Assembly (NCBI RefSeq): GCF_039541115.1 | Contig: NZ_BAABFP010000007.1 | Location: 522,290-586,289, forward strand | DNA length: 64,000 nt | Direction of reading: 5' to 3' | Source of the DNA: Angustibacter luteus | Lineage (GTDB): Bacteria; Actinomycetota; Actinomycetes; Actinomycetales; Angustibacteraceae | Shown: one piece after another, positions 1-8,769 of the stretch | Layout: each line of letters begins with the position of its first letter | Numbering within the stretch: the first letter of the stretch is position 1 | The notes under the pieces: generated by a model | Databases searched by the model: none | The model's input: only the letters and a program-made list of their open reading frames with translations | What the model was told of the DNA's origin: nothing | Program-made: the position numbers and the translations under genes

Positions 1-69
1 GACTACCCGACCACGATGGCCACCGTGCGCGCCGTCGCCCGCTACGTCTCCCGGGCCCTCGACGGGTAG
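1..69 (+). CDS. hrcA: Heat-inducible transcription repressor HrcA, C-terminal end (partial)
   Basis: The first 22 codons in frame 1 end at TAG 67-69 and read DYPTTMATVRAVARYVSRAL then DG. This matches the conserved C-terminus of actinobacterial HrcA, where a D-Y-x-x-T-M-A-x-V-R-A-V-A-R-Y-V tail is typical. HrcA is the CIRCE-binding repressor of class I heat-shock genes and in actinobacteria sits directly upstream of dnaJ, as here. Everything upstream of the tail is outside the window. The call rests on the short tail plus synteny. Confidence 0.8.
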   Translation, partial: DYPTTMATVRAVARYVSRALDG

Positions 70-130
70 GCCGCCCCGCCGTCCGGCAGCCGCAGACCAC
101 GCCATCCCGACCGTGTGAAGAGAAGGACCC

Positions 131-1258
131 TTGAGCGACCACTACGAGACCTTGGGCGTCGCCCGTGACGCCACGCCCGAGGAGATCAAGAAGGCGTACC
201 GCAAGCTCGCCCGTCAGCTGCACCCCGACGTGAACCCGACGCCCGAGGCCGAGGACCGGTTCAAGTCCGTCAGCGCCGCGTACGACGTGCTCAGCGACCC
301 CGCGAAGCGGGCTGGCTACGACCGCGGTGGCGACGCCTTCGGGGCGGGGGCGGCCGGTGGGTTCGGCCAGGGCTTCTCGTTCACCGACATCATGGACGCG
401 TTCTTCGGCGGCCAGGGCGGGCCCGAGCGGGGCCCGAGATCGCGCCAACGCCGGGGTCAGGACGCGCTGATCCGGGTGCAGATCGACCTGCGGGACGCCG
501 TGTTCGGCACCGAGAAGGAGGTCTCCGTCGACACCGCGGTGGGCTGCCCGACCTGCCACGGTGACGGCGCTCAGCCCGGCACCGGGACCCGCACCTGCGA
601 CGTGTGCGGTGGACGCGGCCAGGTCCAGCAGGTCCAGCGCTCGTTCATGGGCAACGTGATGACCTCCCGGCCCTGCGCGACCTGCCAGGGCTTCGGCACG
701 GTCATCGCGAACCCGTGCATCCAGTGCTCCGGCGAGGGACGGGTGCGCTCGCGCCGCTCGCTGACCATCCGGATCCCGGCCGGTGTCGACACCGGCACCC
801 GGATCCAGCTCGCCGGCGAGGGCGAGGTGGGCGCCGGCAACGGCCCCGCCGGTGACCTGTACGTCGAGATCGTGGTCGCGGCGCACCCGACGTTCGTGCG
901 CCGCGGGGACGACCTGCACGCGACCGTGTCGCTGCCGATGACCGCGGCCGCGATGGGAACGAGCATCACGCTGGACACGCTGGACGGCGACCAGACCCTG
1001 GACGTCGCCGCCGGGACCCAGTCCGGTCAGGTGACCACGCTGCGCGGGCTCGGGGTGACCCGGTTGCGGGGCCTGGGCCGGGGTGACCTCGTCGTGCACA
1101 TCGAGGTGAGCACGCCCAAGAACCTGGACGACGAGCAGCGGGCGCTGCTCACCCAGCTGGCGAGGCTGCGCGGCGAGGAGCGGCCCGAGGGGCGGCTGGC
1201 GAGCCACGGCAGCGGGCTGTTCGGCCGGCTCAAGGACGCCCTGCAGGGCGGGCGTTGA
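131..1258 (+). CDS. dnaJ: Molecular chaperone DnaJ (Hsp40)
   Basis: This is a full-length type I DnaJ of 375 aa, the co-chaperone that delivers substrates to DnaK and stimulates its ATPase. The J domain occupies about residues 4-67 with the HPD motif at 31-33. A Gly/Phe-rich linker runs to about 105. Four CxxCxGxG zinc-binding repeats begin at C139, C156, C182 and C196, and the two C-terminal beta-sandwich domains follow. The start is TTG, preceded by AGAAGGA at 121-127. It is the HrcA-linked copy (DnaJ2-type) rather than the one beside dnaK-grpE. Its TGA overlaps the TTG start of rsmE, so translation is probably coupled. Confidence 0.97.
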   Translation: MSDHYETLGVARDATPEEIKKAYRKLARQLHPDVNPTPEAEDRFKSVSAAYDVLSDPAKRAGYDRGGDAFGAGAAGGFGQGFSFTDIMDAFFGGQGGPERGPRSRQRRGQDALIRVQIDLRDAVFGTEKEVSVDTAVGCPTCHGDGAQPGTGTRTCDVCGGRGQVQQVQRSFMGNVMTSRPCATCQGFGTVIANPCIQCSGEGRVRSRRSLTIRIPAGVDTGTRIQLAGEGEVGAGNGPAGDLYVEIVVAAHPTFVRRGDDLHATVSLPMTAAAMGTSITLDTLDGDQTLDVAAGTQSGQVTTLRGLGVTRLRGLGRGDLVVHIEVSTPKNLDDEQRALLTQLARLRGEERPEGRLASHGSGLFGRLKDALQGGR

Positions 1259-1998
1259 CGGCGCCGCTGTTCCTGGTGGAGCCGGACGCCCTGGAGGGCA
1301 TCCGGCCAGGCGGCTCCGTCCTGCTCGACGGCCCGGAGGGGCGCCATGCCGCGACGGTGCGGCGGATCACCGTCGGCGAGCTCGTCGACGTCGCCGACGG
1401 GTCGGGGGTCCTGGCCCGCTGCACCGTGCTGGCCGTCGGGCGCGACGAGGTCACCCTGCGGGTCGATGCCCGCGACGAGGTGCCCGAGCCGGCCCCGCGC
1501 TTCGTCCTGGTCCAGGCCCTGGCCAAGGGCGAGCGGGACGACCTGGCGATCGAGGCCGCCACCGAGCTGGGCGTCGACGAGGTGGTGCCCTGGCAGGCCG
1601 AGCGCAGCGTCGTGGTCTGGCGCGGCGAGCGTGGGGTGCGGTCGCGGCGCAAGTGGGAGCAGACGGTACGGGCCGCGGCGAAGCAGTCCCGCAGGGCCCG
1701 GGTCCCGGTGGTCGGCGAACTGGTCGACCGGACTGCGCTGGTGCGTCGGGTGCAGGTGTCGACGCTCGCCGTGGTGCTGCACGAGGACGCCACCGCACCG
1801 CTGGCCTCGGTGGACGTGCCTCTGGCCGGCGAGGTGCTGCTGGTGGTCGGTCCCGAGGGGGGCATCAGTCCGGCCGAGGTCGATGCCATGGTGCTTGCGG
1901 GGGCGACCACCTGCCGGATCGGGCGTGAGGTGCTGCGTTCGTCGACCGCTGGGCCGGCCGCGCTGTCCGTGCTGAGCTCGGTTCTCCGCTGGCGCTGA
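1255..1998 (+). CDS. rsmE: 16S rRNA (uracil(1498)-N(3))-methyltransferase RsmE
   Basis: RsmE is a SPOUT-class methyltransferase that uses S-adenosylmethionine to methylate N3 of U1498 in 16S rRNA of the 30S subunit. The 247-aa protein has the N-terminal PUA-like domain (about 1-75) and the C-terminal trefoil-knot domain. The AdoMet-binding knot motifs VGPEGGIS (about 198-205) and [11 protein letters not shown] (about 227-237) are intact. The TTG start at 1255 shares bases with the dnaJ stop (TTGA), giving a hrcA-dnaJ-rsmE transcription unit that is conserved in actinobacteria. Confidence 0.95.
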   Translation: MTAPLFLVEPDALEGIRPGGSVLLDGPEGRHAATVRRITVGELVDVADGSGVLARCTVLAVGRDEVTLRVDARDEVPEPAPRFVLVQALAKGERDDLAIEAATELGVDEVVPWQAERSVVVWRGERGVRSRRKWEQTVRAAAKQSRRARVPVVGELVDRTALVRRVQVSTLAVVLHEDATAPLASVDVPLAGEVLLVVGPEGGISPAEVDAMVLAGATTCRIGREVLRSSTAGPAALSVLSSVLRWR

Positions 1999-2113
1999 GC
2001 GATTCGTCGGGATTGCCGTTGTCGGCGGTGGTTGATAGGCATGCTCCTGCTGCACCCGCCGCACCGACGATGTCGCGGCGGTCCTTGCCCACGACGACGT
2101 CCGGGGGGACGCC

Positions 2114-3433
2114 ATGGCCACCGAAGGCCTGCTCGGTGACGCCGGTCCACAGGTCGAGCCCGACGCCGATCAGGACGAGGACGCCCGACGGCCGTTGAGC
2201 GTGGACGCGGCGCACGCGTACGTGGCCGCCGGAGCCCTGCGGGCGGGCTCACCGGGGCCGGTCGGGCTCGAGCTCGAGGCGCACGTCGTCGACCTGGCTG
2301 AGCCGTCCCGGCGACCGTCCTGGGCTCACCTGCACGCGGCGCTGGACTCGGTGCCGCGCCTGCCGGGCGGCAGCGTGGTCACCCTGGAGCCGGGCGGGCA
2401 GGTGGAGCTGTCGGGCCCGCCCGGGGCGGGCGTCGGCGAGGCGGTCGCGGGGGTGGCCGTGGACCACGCGGCGCTGCGCCGGCACCTGGCCACCCACGGC
2501 TTGGGGCTGGCGCTGGTCGGCGCCGACCCGCTCCGGGAGGCCGCCCGGGTCAACCCGGGCCAGCGGTACGACGCGATGGAGCAGCACTGGCGGGCGACCG
2601 GGCAGGCGTCGGCCGGCCTGTCGATGATGTGCTCGACGGCGTCCCTGCAGGTCAACCTCGAGGCCGGGCCGACCCACGAGTGGGCGCGGCGGACCGAGCT
2701 CGTGCACCTGCTCGGTCCGGTGCTTGTCGCGGTCTCTGCCTGCTCACCGTGGTTGTCCGGCCGGGCCACCGGCTGGCGCTCGACCCGCCAGCGCGTGTGG
2801 GGTGACCTGGACGTGCTCCGGTGCGGGCCGTTGCGCGGCGGCCCAGATCCGGCCGCTGAGTGGGCCGACTACGCGCTCGACGCACCGGTGATGCTGGTCC
2901 GCTCCGGTGACCGGGTGGACCCGGTCCGAACCCGGATCCCGTTGCGCGAGTGGCTGAGCGGCGCCGTCCGGCTGGGCGACCGCCTGCCCGAGCGCAGTGA
3001 CGTCGACCTGCACCTGACGACGCTGTTCCCCCCGGCCCGTCTGCGCGGCTTCATCGAGGTGCGGTACCTGGACGCCGTTCCCCGGCGCTGGTGGGGCGCC
3101 CTCGCCGCCACCCTGGTGACCCTGATGGACGTCCCGCAGGCGGCGGACCTGGCCGCGGCGGCGGCCGAGCCCGTCGGTCGGGAGTGGACGGCGGCCGCCC
3201 GAGACGGGCTCACGCACCCCGGACTGGCTGTGGCCGCCCGGGCCTGCCTGGCAGCGGCGGCCGCGCACGCGCCGGCGGCACTGGCGGACCAGGTGGGCGA
3301 GCTGGCCGACCTCGTCGCCACCGGGCGCTCGCCCGGCGACGACGTCGCCGACACCGCGGCCCGGTTCGGGCCCGAGGCAGCGCTGCTGGCGGCCTGCCCG
3401 CCGGCGTACGAGGGGGAGGACGCCGATGCGTGA
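2114..3433 (+). CDS. egtA: Ergothioneine pathway glutamate-cysteine ligase EgtA
   Basis: EgtA condenses L-glutamate and L-cysteine with ATP to give gamma-glutamylcysteine, the sulfur donor for the EgtB step. The 439-aa protein has a [10 protein letters not shown] stretch near residues 52-61, resembling the metal-binding E-x-E strand of GCS2-type ligases, and NPGQRYDAM and ASLQVNLEA segments typical of the family. The start is ATG 2114 behind GGGGGGAC at 2102-2109. It overlaps egtB by 8 bases, and its place as first of egtABCD separates it from general gamma-glutamylcysteine synthetases. The first 35 residues or so are acidic and poorly conserved. Confidence 0.93.
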   Translation: MATEGLLGDAGPQVEPDADQDEDARRPLSVDAAHAYVAAGALRAGSPGPVGLELEAHVVDLAEPSRRPSWAHLHAALDSVPRLPGGSVVTLEPGGQVELSGPPGAGVGEAVAGVAVDHAALRRHLATHGLGLALVGADPLREAARVNPGQRYDAMEQHWRATGQASAGLSMMCSTASLQVNLEAGPTHEWARRTELVHLLGPVLVAVSACSPWLSGRATGWRSTRQRVWGDLDVLRCGPLRGGPDPAAEWADYALDAPVMLVRSGDRVDPVRTRIPLREWLSGAVRLGDRLPERSDVDLHLTTLFPPARLRGFIEVRYLDAVPRRWWGALAATLVTLMDVPQAADLAAAAAEPVGREWTAAARDGLTHPGLAVAARACLAAAAAHAPAALADQVGELADLVATGRSPGDDVADTAARFGPEAALLAACPPAYEGEDADA

Positions 3434-4742
3434 GCTGGTGGCCCGCGACCTCGAGACGGCCCGACTCCGCACGCTCAGCCTCACCGAGCTGGACGAGCCC
3501 GAGCTCCTGAGGCAGCACGACCCGCTGATGAGTCCGCTGGTCTGGGACCTCGCGCACATCGGCCAGCAGGAGGAGCTCTGGCTGCTCCGCGGCGGCGACG
3601 CCCGGGTCGCGGGCCTGCTGCGACCGGACGTCGACCAGCTGTATGACGCGTTCAAGCACCGTCGTGCCGACCGCCCCCTGCTGCCCTTGCTGCCCCCCGT
3701 GCAGGCGCGCTCCTTCTGCCTCGAGGTGCGCGGCCGGGTGCTCGATGCCCTGGACGCAGCGGACGACGAGCAGCTGTTCACCTTCGGGATGGTCGTCCAG
3801 CACGAGCAGCAGCACGACGAGACCATGCTCGCGACGCTCCAGCTGCGTCAGGGCGCGCCCCTGCTGGGAGCCGGCGACCCGCTGCCGGTGGGCCGCGGCG
3901 CGCGGCTGACCGCGGATGACGGTCGGTCCGGGAACGACGTCCGGTCCCGGGCCGGTGCGGTCGACTCCTGCCTGGTGCCAGCCGGCGAGTTCGTGCTGGG
4001 CGTGGAAGCCGCGGACGAGCCGTTCTCGCTGGACAACGAGCGGCCCGCACACGTCGTCGACGTCCCGGCCTTCCGGATCGCCCGGTTCCCCGTGACGAAC
4101 GGGCAGTGGAAGGCCTTCGTCGCGGACGGCGGCTACGACCAGCCGCGATGGTGGTCCGCGCGCGGGTGGCAGCACCGGGTGCAGTCGGGACTGCACGCGC
4201 CGATGAGCTGGCGCCCCGACGGCAGCAGGGTGCGCTTCGGCGTGGTCGAGGACGTGCCGGACGACGAGCCCGTGCAGCACGTCTCCTGGTTCGAGGCCGA
4301 GGCGTTCGCCGGCTGGGCGGGCGCCCGGCTGCCCACCGAGGTGGAGTGGGAGAAGGCGTGTGCGTGGGACCCGGCGGCCGGACGCCGGCGCCGCTGGCCC
4401 TGGGGGGCCGACGACGTGACGCCGAGCCGAGCCAACCTCGGCGGGTCGGCGCTGCGCCCGGCTCCCGTCGGCGCGTACCCGTCCGGCGCCTCGGCGTACG
4501 GCGTCGAGCAGCTCGTCGGCGACGTGTGGGAGTGGACGTCCTCGCGGTTCGAGCCGTGGCCCGGCTTCGCCCCGATGGTGTACGACACCTACAGCGCGCC
4601 GTTCTTCGGCGGCGACTTCCGGGTGCTCCGCGGTGGCTCCTGGGCGGTGGCGCCGAGCACCGTGCGGCCGTCGTTCCGCAACTGGGACCTGCCGATCCGC
4701 CGGCAGATCTTCACCGGGCTGCGCCTGGCCTGGGACGCCTGA
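3426..4742 (+). CDS. egtB: Hercynine oxygenase EgtB (sulfoxide synthase)
   Basis: EgtB is a non-haem iron enzyme that couples gamma-glutamylcysteine and hercynine with O2 to form the sulfoxide intermediate of ergothioneine. The 438-aa protein has an N-terminal DinB-like domain carrying the probable iron-binding triad H44, H126 and H130 (within [10 protein letters not shown] and QHEQQHDE). The C-terminal formylglycine-generating-enzyme/sulfatase-modifying domain covers about 180-438 and ends in the typical [11 protein letters not shown] segment. It overlaps egtA and is followed without a gap by egtC. All family landmarks are present. Confidence 0.96.
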   Translation: MRELVARDLETARLRTLSLTELDEPELLRQHDPLMSPLVWDLAHIGQQEELWLLRGGDARVAGLLRPDVDQLYDAFKHRRADRPLLPLLPPVQARSFCLEVRGRVLDALDAADDEQLFTFGMVVQHEQQHDETMLATLQLRQGAPLLGAGDPLPVGRGARLTADDGRSGNDVRSRAGAVDSCLVPAGEFVLGVEAADEPFSLDNERPAHVVDVPAFRIARFPVTNGQWKAFVADGGYDQPRWWSARGWQHRVQSGLHAPMSWRPDGSRVRFGVVEDVPDDEPVQHVSWFEAEAFAGWAGARLPTEVEWEKACAWDPAAGRRRRWPWGADDVTPSRANLGGSALRPAPVGAYPSGASAYGVEQLVGDVWEWTSSRFEPWPGFAPMVYDTYSAPFFGGDFRVLRGGSWAVAPSTVRPSFRNWDLPIRRQIFTGLRLAWDA

Positions 4743-5438
4743 GTGTGCCGGCACCTGGGCTGGCTCGGCCGGCCCCGCACGCTGCACGACCTGGTGCTCG
4801 CGTCGCCGCACGCCCTGCTCGTGCAGTCGTACGCGCCGCGCCGGCAGCGGCACGGCCTGATGAACGCCGACGGCTGGGGCGTGGGCTTCGAGCGGCCGGA
4901 CGGCGAGCCGGCTCGCTGGCGGTCGACCCGGCCCCTGTGGCAGGACGGGTCCTTCGCCTCGGTGGCGCCGGCCATCAGCTCCCCGCTGGTGGTCGCGGCC
5001 GTCCGCTCGGCCACCGCCGGCATGCCGATCGAGGAGTCCGCGACCGCACCGTTCCTGCACGACGGGTGGCTGTGCTCGCACAACGGCCGGGTGGACCGGT
5101 CCGTGCTGCCGCGCCGACCCGACGCCGAGTCGGTCTGCGACGCCGCACTGCTCTGCGCGCACGTCGTGGCCGAGGGGGTGGACCACGTCGCCGACACGGT
5201 GCGTGCGGTCGGCGCCGCGGACCCGGACGCACGCCTCAACCTGCTGCTCGGCCGACCCGGCCGGCTGGTGGCGGTGACCTGGGGCGACACCCTCAGCCGT
5301 ATCACCACCGACGAGGGCACCCTCCTGTCCAGCGAGCCGCTGGACGACGACCCCCGCTGGATCGACGTGCCGGACCGGCACGTCGTCGAGGTGAGCCCGG
5401 ACGGGACCACCGTGACCCCACTGGAGAACCCAGCATGA
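4743..5438 (+). CDS. egtC: Gamma-glutamyl-hercynylcysteine sulfoxide hydrolase EgtC
   Basis: EgtC is a class II glutamine amidotransferase-like hydrolase that removes the gamma-glutamyl group from the EgtB product. Translation from GTG 4743, directly after the egtB stop, gives MCRHLGWLG, which places the catalytic nucleophile Cys at position 2 as the Ntn mechanism requires. This fixes the start. The [18 protein letters not shown] and LSSEPLDDD segments are hallmarks of the fold. At 231 aa it matches mycobacterial EgtC. It overlaps egtD by four bases (ATGA). Confidence 0.95.
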   Translation: MCRHLGWLGRPRTLHDLVLASPHALLVQSYAPRRQRHGLMNADGWGVGFERPDGEPARWRSTRPLWQDGSFASVAPAISSPLVVAAVRSATAGMPIEESATAPFLHDGWLCSHNGRVDRSVLPRRPDAESVCDAALLCAHVVAEGVDHVADTVRAVGAADPDARLNLLLGRPGRLVAVTWGDTLSRITTDEGTLLSSEPLDDDPRWIDVPDRHVVEVSPDGTTVTPLENPA

Positions 5439-6403
5439 CGATCACGCTGACCAGCCACCTCGCCGGGACGGACCGCGCCCAGGCCCTGGCGGACGACGTC
5501 CGCGCCGGGTTGTCGGCGACCCCGAAGTCGTTGCCGCCCAAGTGGTTCTACGACGAGCGCGGCAGCCAGCTGTTCGACGAGATCACCCGGCTGCCCGAGT
5601 ACTACCCGACGAACGCCGAGCGTGCGGTGCTGCAGGAGCGGGCCGACGAGATCGTCCGGCTGTCCGGGGCGGACACGCTGGTCGAGATCGGCAGCGGAAC
5701 GTCCGAGAAGACCCGTCTGCTGCTGGACGCGTTCGCGGCGTCCGGCCGGCTGCGCCGGTTCGTGCCCTTCGACGTCGACCCCGTGGTGCTCCGGCAGGCG
5801 GGCGCCGCCGTGGCGGACGAGTACCCCGGCACCGAGGTGCTGGCGGTGGCGGGCGACTTCGAGCGGCACCTGGACCGGCTGCCGGTGACCGGCCGGCGGC
5901 TGGTGGCGTTCCTCGGGTCCACCATCGGCAACTTGGAGCCAGCCCCCCGCGCCCGGTTCCTGGCCACGATCGGGGCCGGCCTGCGCCGCGGCGACGCCTT
6001 CCTGCTCGGCACCGACCTGGTCAAGGACGCCGATCGCCTGGTGGCCGCCTACGACGACGACAGCGGGGTGACGGCCGCCTTCAACAAGAACGTGCTGGCC
6101 GTGGTGAACACCGAGCTGGACGCCGACTTCGACCTTGACGCCTTCGAGCACGTCGCGCGCTGGGACGAGCACGAGGAGTGGATCGAGATGCACCTGCGCT
6201 CCACCCGCCGGCAGACCGTCACCGTCGGTGCGCTCGACCTGCGCGTCGACTTCGCGGCTGGCGAGCTGATGCGCACCGAGGTCTCGGCCAAGTTCCGCGA
6301 GTCCGGCGTCCGCCGCGAGCTCGCCGCGGCCGGGCTGGCCCCCCTGGTGTGGTGGACGGACCCGCGGGGCGACTTCGGGGTCAGCCTCAGCACGCCTCGC
6401 TGA
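5435..6403 (+). CDS. egtD: L-histidine N(alpha)-methyltransferase EgtD
   Basis: EgtD trimethylates L-histidine to hercynine with three S-adenosylmethionine molecules, which commits histidine to ergothioneine synthesis. The ATG at 5435 lies inside the egtC stop and gives 322 aa, the family length. Visible landmarks are [15 protein letters not shown] and PEYYPTNAE (about 37-62), which form the histidine-binding region, then motif [16 protein letters not shown] (about 83-97), FLGSTIGN and a KFRES segment near the end. It is the last gene of egtABCD. An 83-base gap separates it from the convergent GerMN gene. Confidence 0.96.
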   Translation: MTITLTSHLAGTDRAQALADDVRAGLSATPKSLPPKWFYDERGSQLFDEITRLPEYYPTNAERAVLQERADEIVRLSGADTLVEIGSGTSEKTRLLLDAFAASGRLRRFVPFDVDPVVLRQAGAAVADEYPGTEVLAVAGDFERHLDRLPVTGRRLVAFLGSTIGNLEPAPRARFLATIGAGLRRGDAFLLGTDLVKDADRLVAAYDDDSGVTAAFNKNVLAVVNTELDADFDLDAFEHVARWDEHEEWIEMHLRSTRRQTVTVGALDLRVDFAAGELMRTEVSAKFRESGVRRELAAAGLAPLVWWTDPRGDFGVSLSTPR

Positions 6404-6486
6404 GCCTGGACGACGGCACTGTACCCGTCGGCACTGATGTGCGCCGGACGATGACCGACGCGCCTGCGAGCCGGCGCCGCCGGGGC

Positions 6487-7707
6487 TCAGCGGACCGTGA
6501 ACGCCACGGTGTCCTGGACCGGGTCTCCCGAACCGGAAGCCGGTAGCGCGTAGGCCCGGAACGTGTACTGGCCCGCGGGCACGTCCACCAACCGCACCGA
6601 CCAGGCGCCGGTGTCCGGGCAGCCGCTGCTGGCCGTGAGGTGCCCGGACCGGACGACCTCTGCGCCGGACAGCAGCTCCCAGGACAGCGCCGCCTCGAAG
6701 ACGCACGCCCGACCGCTGACGGTCAGCGGCGCGGTCAGCGAAGCCTGTGGCCGCGGACTGTCGATCGCGACCATGCTTTCCGACTGCTGGCCGCTGGATT
6801 GGCCGGACGGCGCTTGGCCGGACGGCGCTTGGCCGGACGGCGCCTGGGATGACGGCGCCTGGGATGCCGGTGCGGTGGTCGGTCCGACGGCCGGGTCGCG
6901 GAACATGGCGTCGCCGACCGGCGTCGAGCCGAACAGCAGCCCCGGGCTGCCGCCGATCAGGATCCTCACTCCCATGGACGCGTCCTGCTGCACGGCGGTC
7001 GCCGTCCAGACCAGCTGCTGGGCGGCGAGGCGGGCCTGCGCCGCGCTCCGGCCGTGCGCCGCGCCCTCGGTGGCCGGGAGGTCGATGGTCAGCAGTCCGT
7101 CAGCGGGACCTTCGAGACGCAACGGCCCCGTGCGCGGTTGCCACGGCGCGCCGTGCGCCGCCTCCTGCACCGCCGTGGGGTCGGTGGCGTCGTCCAGGGC
7201 CTGCTGCATCCGTTGGCGCGGGCTGGCGAGCGTGCGCCGGTGCCACTCGCGGGCCAGCCGCAGCCCGTCGCCGTCCTGCTGCACGTAGTAGACCGGCAGC
7301 GCGTACGCCACGGCGTTGCCACCGCCGCTCGAGGCCGTGCTCGGGGCACTGGAGGACGTCGTCCGCGGGCCGGTCACCGGTGGGCTGGCGACGGTCGGCG
7401 CGGTGCCGACGTCCGTGCTGTGCCCGGTCGGCGGGGAGAGCGCGGTGCCCGACCCGTTCAGCGCCAACGCCCCGCCGCCGGCCACTGCGACCAGCGCGGT
7501 GCAGGCGGCCGCGGCGACGAGCCAGGGCCGTCGCTCGCGCCGGGCGGTCGTCGCCGCCCGGAGCTCGGCGATCCGGTCGCCGGGCTGCAACGCCGACGCG
7601 TCGTGCTCCAGGGTGTCGACCACCGCCGCCACGGCCGCGTCGTCCGCGGGCTCGGGCAGGTCGCCCAGCCACTGCGGCGGGGTGGCGCCGGTGCCGTCGT
7701 CGCTCAT
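6487..7707 (-). CDS. Membrane-anchored GerMN / Gmad2 domain protein
   Basis: A 406-aa protein with a cytoplasmic N-terminus (1-60), one transmembrane helix (about 62-84), a Ser/Thr/Pro-rich linker, a GerMN domain (about 130-260) and a C-terminal Gmad2 immunoglobulin-like domain (about 308-406). GerMN and Gmad2 domains are known from Bacillus spore-germination and sporulation proteins and are common in actinobacterial envelope proteins of unknown role. Between the two domains is a repeat made of SGQAP units, encoded by 15-bp DNA repeats. Its ATG overlaps the stop of the upstream sigma-factor gene, so the two are co-transcribed. The cytoplasmic tail plus helix resembles anti-sigma factor architecture, so it may sense the envelope for that sigma factor; this is inference. 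No zinc-binding anti-sigma (ZAS) motif is visible. Confidence 0.8.
   Translation of the reverse strand: MSDDGTGATPPQWLGDLPEPADDAAVAAVVDTLEHDASALQPGDRIAELRAATTARRERRPWLVAAAACTALVAVAGGGALALNGSGTALSPPTGHSTDVGTAPTVASPPVTGPRTTSSSAPSTASSGGGNAVAYALPVYYVQQDGDGLRLAREWHRRTLASPRQRMQQALDDATDPTAVQEAAHGAPWQPRTGPLRLEGPADGLLTIDLPATEGAAHGRSAAQARLAAQQLVWTATAVQQDASMGVRILIGGSPGLLFGSTPVGDAMFRDPAVGPTTAPASQAPSSQAPSGQAPSGQAPSGQSSGQQSESMVAIDSPRPQASLTAPLTVSGRACVFEAALSWELLSGAEVVRSGHLTASSGCPDTGAWSVRLVDVPAGQYTFRAYALPASGSGDPVQDTVAFTVR
6801..6860. repeat. In-frame 15-bp tandem repeat (SGQAP linker)
   Basis: About four copies of a 15-base unit, GGCCGGACGGCGCTT on the plus strand, at 6801, 6816, 6831 and, diverged, 6846. 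The first two copies are identical. Read on the minus strand they encode Ser-Gly-Gln-Ala-Pro repeats in the linker between the GerMN and Gmad2 domains. The unit length is a multiple of three, so copy-number changes alter linker length without a frameshift. Confidence 0.85.
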
Positions 7708-8303
7708 CGGGCGCCCGTCCCCTCGTCGAGCCCGGCCAGACTGACCCGCACCGCGGCGATCGCGCGGTGGGCGTGGCTCTTCACCGCGCCGCGGGTGATC
7801 TGCAGGGTCTGGGCGATCTCGGACTCAGACAGGCCCAGGTGGTAGCGCAGCACGAGCACCTCGCGCTGGCGGGTAGGCAGCTTGGCCAGGGCGTCGTTCA
7901 CGGCCTGGCGCCGCGCGCCGGCCAGCACGACGTCCTCGGCGCTGGGGCCGGCCCGCTCCGCGAGCGAACGCGGCTCGCCGGCGGTGGGGCCGCCCGCGGC
8001 GGCCCAGCGCTGACGCACGCTGCGTCGGCGCAGCGTGCTGCGCGAACCGTTGACCACGGCGACCCGCAGGTAGGCGAGGGCCTGGTCGTGGTCGGCCATC
8101 CGTCGCCAGCGACGGTGCACGGCGATGAAGGCGTCCTGGACGACCTCCTCGGCCAGCGGCAGGTCGCGGACGAGCAGGTACGACAAGCGCACCAGGGCGC
8201 GCCAGTGCGCGCGGTAGAGCTCGGTGAGGGCCTCGTCGGCGGTCCAGCGGGCGCTCTCGTCGGGCAACGCGGCGGTGGACGCGGCGACCTGGTCCGAGGC
8301 CAT
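7704..8303 (-). CDS. SigE-family RNA polymerase sigma factor (ECF-like)
   Basis: A 199-aa sigma-70-like protein with region 2 (about 28-95, including LVRDLPLAEEVVQDAFIAVHRRW) and region 4 (about 135-185, including LPTRQREVLVLRYHLGLSESEIA and a helix-turn-helix). It resembles the actinobacterial SigE/SigM subfamily. I prefer ATG 8303 because GGGAGGTG lies 6 bases upstream on the minus strand. A longer start at ATG 8342 adds 13 residues and lacks such a site. The stop overlaps the ATG of the GerMN membrane protein, which is therefore its likely regulator or output. The 5' flank is shared with the divergent HIT gene. Confidence 0.9.
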   Translation of the reverse strand: MASDQVAASTAALPDESARWTADEALTELYRAHWRALVRLSYLLVRDLPLAEEVVQDAFIAVHRRWRRMADHDQALAYLRVAVVNGSRSTLRRRSVRQRWAAAGGPTAGEPRSLAERAGPSAEDVVLAGARRQAVNDALAKLPTRQREVLVLRYHLGLSESEIAQTLQITRGAVKSHAHRAIAAVRVSLAGLDEGTGAR

Positions 8304-8372
8304 CGCCGTCACCTCCCGTCGCGGGCTGAGCAGCGCCTCCATGGTGGTCCCACGCGCGGGCGACCGGAAAGG

Positions 8373-8400
8373 TTGTCATCGAACGACGCGCCGGTAATCT
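8373..8400 (+). promoter_or_regulatory. Probable promoter of the HIT gene (leaderless)
   Basis: TTGTCA at 8373-8378 and TAATCT at 8395-8400 are separated by 16 bases. This is a good match to the housekeeping -35/-10 consensus, in an otherwise GC-rich region. Transcription would start about 7 bases after the -10, at 8407, which is the GTG start of the HIT gene. No Shine-Dalgarno sequence is present, so the mRNA is predicted to be leaderless, a frequent arrangement in actinobacteria. Confidence 0.6.
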
Positions 8401-8406
8401 CGCCGG

Positions 8407-8769
8407 GTGAGCACCGACCAGCGTCCACATGACCCGCAGTGCCCGTTCTGTCGCATCGTCGCGGGTGAGATCCCGGCCGACGTGGTGGCGCAGGACGACC
8501 AGGCCATCGCCTTCCGCGACCTGGATCCCCAGGCCCCTCTGCACGTTCTGGTGGTGCCGCGAGCGCACTACCCGGACGTCGCCACGCTGGCCGTGGGCGA
8601 CCCGGAGGCCCTCGTCGCCGTGGCCCGGCTGGCGGCCACGGTCGCCGCGGACGAGAACGGCGGCCAGTTCCGCCTCGTCTTCAACAGCGGCGCCCAGGCG
8701 CAGCAGAGCGTCTTCCACGTGCACGGGCACGTGCTCGGCGGGCGTGACCTGACCTGGCCGCCCGGCTGA
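8407..8769 (+). CDS. HIT family protein (histidine triad nucleotide-binding, HINT-like)
   Basis: A 120-aa HIT-domain hydrolase of the HINT branch, which usually cleaves adenosine phosphoramidates or adenylated amino acids. Residues 12-15 (CPFC) and H44-equivalent positions form the usual HINT zinc/core region, and the catalytic histidine triad is in FHVHGHVLGG (H104, H106, H108). It starts with GTG 8407 directly at the predicted transcription start. The stop overlaps the start of a serine hydrolase gene (TGATG). In actinobacteria this HIT gene normally lies close to phoH, and here the hydrolase sits between them. Confidence 0.93.
   Translation: MSTDQRPHDPQCPFCRIVAGEIPADVVAQDDQAIAFRDLDPQAPLHVLVVPRAHYPDVATLAVGDPEALVAVARLAATVAADENGGQFRLVFNSGAQAQQSVFHVHGHVLGGRDLTWPPG

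Noticed and set aside
3210-6706. Long antisense frames (723 and 705 codons) opposite egtA-egtD
   Set aside because: The composition is typical of reverse-frame translation of high-GC coding DNA, and the plus-strand genes have full family motifs.
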